The position numbers were made by a program, and so were the translations under genes. The notes under the pieces are model-generated. The model was not told the DNA's origin. It did not search any database and saw nothing but the letters and a program-made list of their open reading frames with translations. A DNA stretch of 64,000 nt from Lewinellaceae bacterium (lineage in GTDB: Bacteria; Bacteroidota; Bacteroidia; Chitinophagales; Saprospiraceae), in assembly GCA_020636045.1 (NCBI GenBank), contig JACJYP010000007.1, forward strand, positions 62,001-126,000, given 5' to 3'. Positions 62,523 to 64,000 of this stretch are shown one piece after another (positions within the stretch are counted from its first letter, which is position 1; every line of letters starts with the position of its first letter).

Positions 62523-62849
62523 TCAGGTTTTATCCAGGAACCCGGCGAGGCCATCCAGCTTGTCATCCCAGAACTTTTTGTAAAAATCGACCCACTCCTG
62601 CACCGCTTTCAGCGGGCGGGGTGTTGCGACGCAATAGCGCTCGCGTCCCCGCTTCTGGATATCGACCAAACCAGCTTGCTCCAGCACTTTGAGGTGCTTG
62701 GTCACACCCTGTCGGGTTGCCGGAAACCGGTCTGATACTTCATTAATGTTCATTGCGGCAGCGGCTGCCACCAGCAAATAGAGTATCTCCCGCCGCGTGG
62801 GGTCGGCGAGCGCCTTGAAAATGCGGTCGATTTTGTTGTCTTTTTTCAT
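62523..62849 (-). CDS. ArsR family transcriptional regulator
   Basis: A 108-residue winged-helix repressor. IFKALADPTRREILYLLVAA and FPATRQGVTKHLKVLEQAGL (recognition helix) and QKRGRERYC (wing) are typical. No cysteine metal site is seen (only one Cys), so it belongs to the non-metal SRPBCC-linked group. It is the middle gene of a YHS-ArsR-SRPBCC operon (27 bp after the YHS gene, 67 bp before the SRPBCC gene). Two palindromes in the operon promoter are likely binding sites. Confidence 0.92.
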   Translation of the reverse strand: MKKDNKIDRIFKALADPTRREILYLLVAAAAAMNINEVSDRFPATRQGVTKHLKVLEQAGLVDIQKRGRERYCVATPRPLKAVQEWVDFYKKFWDDKLDGLAGFLDKT

Positions 62850-62876
62850 AGATACCGGTGATCTCGCAATTCGCGC

Positions 62877-63350
62877 TTAATTTCTCTGATCCCATACCTT
62901 GTTGCAGGCGGCAGTGATGGATTCCGGATCACGAATAAATTCATTCTTAACCTCCTCGCTTGCAAATATGTATAATTTTTCGTCGCGTACCAGCCAGACT
63001 TCAGGATCGCCGGGTGCGGCAAAGCCTGTGCTGATCGCTTTGGTGCAGTATCCCCCAAACTGCGGAACAAATCGCTCCGGGGAAGCCCTGAAAGTATTCA
63101 GGTGTTCTGCCGATGCGAAACGCCAGGTCGATTGTCGCCATTCCATTGAATAGGCTGCGTTACCTCTGACTGGCCGGCCCTCGAAATATGACACCACATC
63201 GTACCCATCCAGTACCTTACCTGATTTTGAATACACAGGTTTGTGCAAACCGAACGACAGTGGTGTGATGCCCAGTAAAAACGAAGCAGCAAGTGCCAGC
63301 AGCACAAGTGCTGCTACAATGATTCCGGTGATCTTGAATGTTTTTTTCAT
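62877..63350 (-). CDS. Membrane-anchored YHS domain protein
   Basis: A 157-residue protein with an N-terminal hydrophobic segment (ITGIIVAALVLLALAASFLL) and a YHS-type domain (LDGYDVVSYFEGRPVRGNAA, YSMEWRQSTWRFASAEHLNT, VPQFGGYCTKAI), which in other proteins binds metal, often copper. Here a Cys occurs only in G-Y-C. First gene of the operon with ArsR and SRPBCC genes. Preceded by a strong-looking promoter with two operator-like palindromes. Confidence 0.88.
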   Translation of the reverse strand: MKKTFKITGIIVAALVLLALAASFLLGITPLSFGLHKPVYSKSGKVLDGYDVVSYFEGRPVRGNAAYSMEWRQSTWRFASAEHLNTFRASPERFVPQFGGYCTKAISTGFAAPGDPEVWLVRDEKLYIFASEEVKNEFIRDPESITAACNKVWDQRN

Positions 63351-63379
63351 AGCTCAAAATATGTGTTGTTGAAGAATAG

Positions 63380-63437
63380 GCAACTTTTTGGTTGCAAAAA
63401 TAAGATCGCCTTGAATAAAATGCAAGCATTTGGTTGC
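63380..63437 (-). promoter_or_regulatory. Promoter of the YHS-ArsR-SRPBCC operon with two palindromic operators
   Basis: On the minus strand TTG (63423-63425), 20 nt, then TATTTTTG (63395-63402). Two 16-bp palindromes of the form GCAAS-N6-GTTGC lie at 63380-63395 and 63422-63437, 42 bp apart (about four helical turns). One overlaps the -33 element and the other the edge of the -7 box, so a repressor on both would block RNA polymerase. Confidence 0.75.
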
Positions 63438-63438
63438 A

Positions 63439-63873
63439 TTTTATTACGCTCCATAGATTTTTTCTTCCGGCTTTTGGAAAAATCACCTTCTGCCAATGCG
63501 AGAAAATAAACCCTGTTTAGTGGTCTTTGCCTTATCATTATACGGGATGAAAATGATAATCACCACCATCGCAGCCATCACTTGTTAGTGCCAGAACCAT
63601 CAGAGTTTTCAGAAAAAGTAGTCGGTCGAATCGCAATGATGAGGCCGGACAATCCACCTTCTGGAAAAGTTCGGGATTTGGGAGAACCCCGTCAGGCGAT
63701 GGTCGCAATGCGGTTGGAGAGCAGCGACAGCCCAATGTTGTAGAGGCTTTTCAAGAAGGATGGCTCCTCAAGGAAATGCCGGGCTTGATTACCCGGTACG
63801 CAAATATCCTTGCGGAAAATTCGTTTTGCGGCTGCATTACCTTTGCTGCAAATAATTGAATCAATCGGGAAAC
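63439..63873. other. 435-bp gap without a supported gene
   Basis: Short open frames on both strands lack any family features. TACCTTTG (63838-63845) fits the TAnnTTTG -7 consensus and lies 28 bases before the ATG of the last gene. Confidence 0.5.
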
Positions 63874-64000
63874 ATGAAATTACTACCTGCCCTGGCCGGC
63901 TTGTTCGGATTACTGATCGCCTGTACCAATATGAACAACACGAGCTCCAATGCGGAGCAGGTTCAGGCGATGACCGTCCAGCTCCCCAAAGACTTTCTGG
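63874..64000 (+). CDS. Lipoprotein, 5' end only
   Basis: Reading frame from ATG 63874 open to the end of the window (42 codons). MKLLPALAGLFGLLIACTNM is a lipoprotein signal with lipobox; the start of the mature part is Asn/Ser-rich. The function cannot be told. A -7 box (TACCTTTG) is at the right distance upstream. Confidence 0.72.
   Translation, partial: MKLLPALAGLFGLLIACTNMNNTSSNAEQVQAMTVQLPKDFL

Noticed and set aside
63538..63735. 65-codon minus frame
   Set aside because: No recognisable features and atypical composition; both strands here are open for similar lengths by chance.

Overview
The window looks like a chromosomal contig of a member of the Bacteroidota, most likely the Saprospiria/Saprospirales (phylum fairly sure, order a guess). 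The grounds are several promoters of the Bacteroidota type (TTG, about 20 nt, TAnnTTTG), start codons without Shine-Dalgarno sequences, many 'SCT/ACT'-type lipoboxes, and a gene set of Roco GTPase, effector-associated domains, TMEM175 channel, DUF1648, a GNAT-nitrilase fusion and a DUF3536 GH57 enzyme. No rRNA, tRNA, CRISPR array or complete insertion sequence was seen.

Layout. 1-468 is the 3' end of mnmE. 560-4878 is a lower-GC, partly decayed defence/accessory island: RhuM, an AbiEi/AbiEii pair, a gutted hsdM and a Fic protein. 5135-9909 holds a secreted low-complexity protein and a galK-galT-uxuA sugar operon, closed by a 28-bp perfect hairpin against a TMEM175 channel. 10071-16933 carries a beta-helix protein, a DUF481 porin-like protein, a membrane protein with an EAD11-like domain, and a HEAT-cyclophilin lipoprotein. 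17070-23765 has two parallel modules in which an HxlR regulator is divergent from a pirin or a DJ-1/PfpI protein, plus a serine hydrolase and an aminopeptidase P. 23855-27926 holds an outer-membrane protein with an OMPLA-like motif and the GH57 enzyme. 28312-34572 holds a Roco protein (LRR, Roc, COR, EAD11-like), recJ and a two-parvulin isomerase. 35328-48391 is housekeeping and transport: GNAT-nitrilase, FucP-type transporter, sugar nucleotidyltransferase, FtsX-type permease, VWA protein, heptose-1-P adenylyltransferase, flippase and an S33 hydrolase. 48659-56069 is outer-membrane biogenesis (SurA-like lipoprotein, SurA, BamA, and a second Omp85 protein). 56280-64000 holds a coiled-coil protein, an AddA-like helicase, small stress genes, and a YHS-ArsR-SRPBCC operon with two visible operators.

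Three things stand out. (1) Two proteins 15 kb apart share an EAD11-like adaptor domain: a Roco GTPase (C-terminal copy) and a small single-pass membrane protein with an acidic repeat tail (N-terminal copy). They may be a GTPase switch and its membrane partner. (2) Several gaps between genes are filled by degenerate tandem repeats with a strict 7-bp period but different unit sequences. Two of these arrays are exactly nine units (63 bp) long, and the arrays run into flanking stop codons or up to the next start codon. (3) The hsdM remnant keeps only its N-terminal 42 or so codons and a frameshifted C-terminus, with a 12-bp inverted repeat exactly at the deletion junction.
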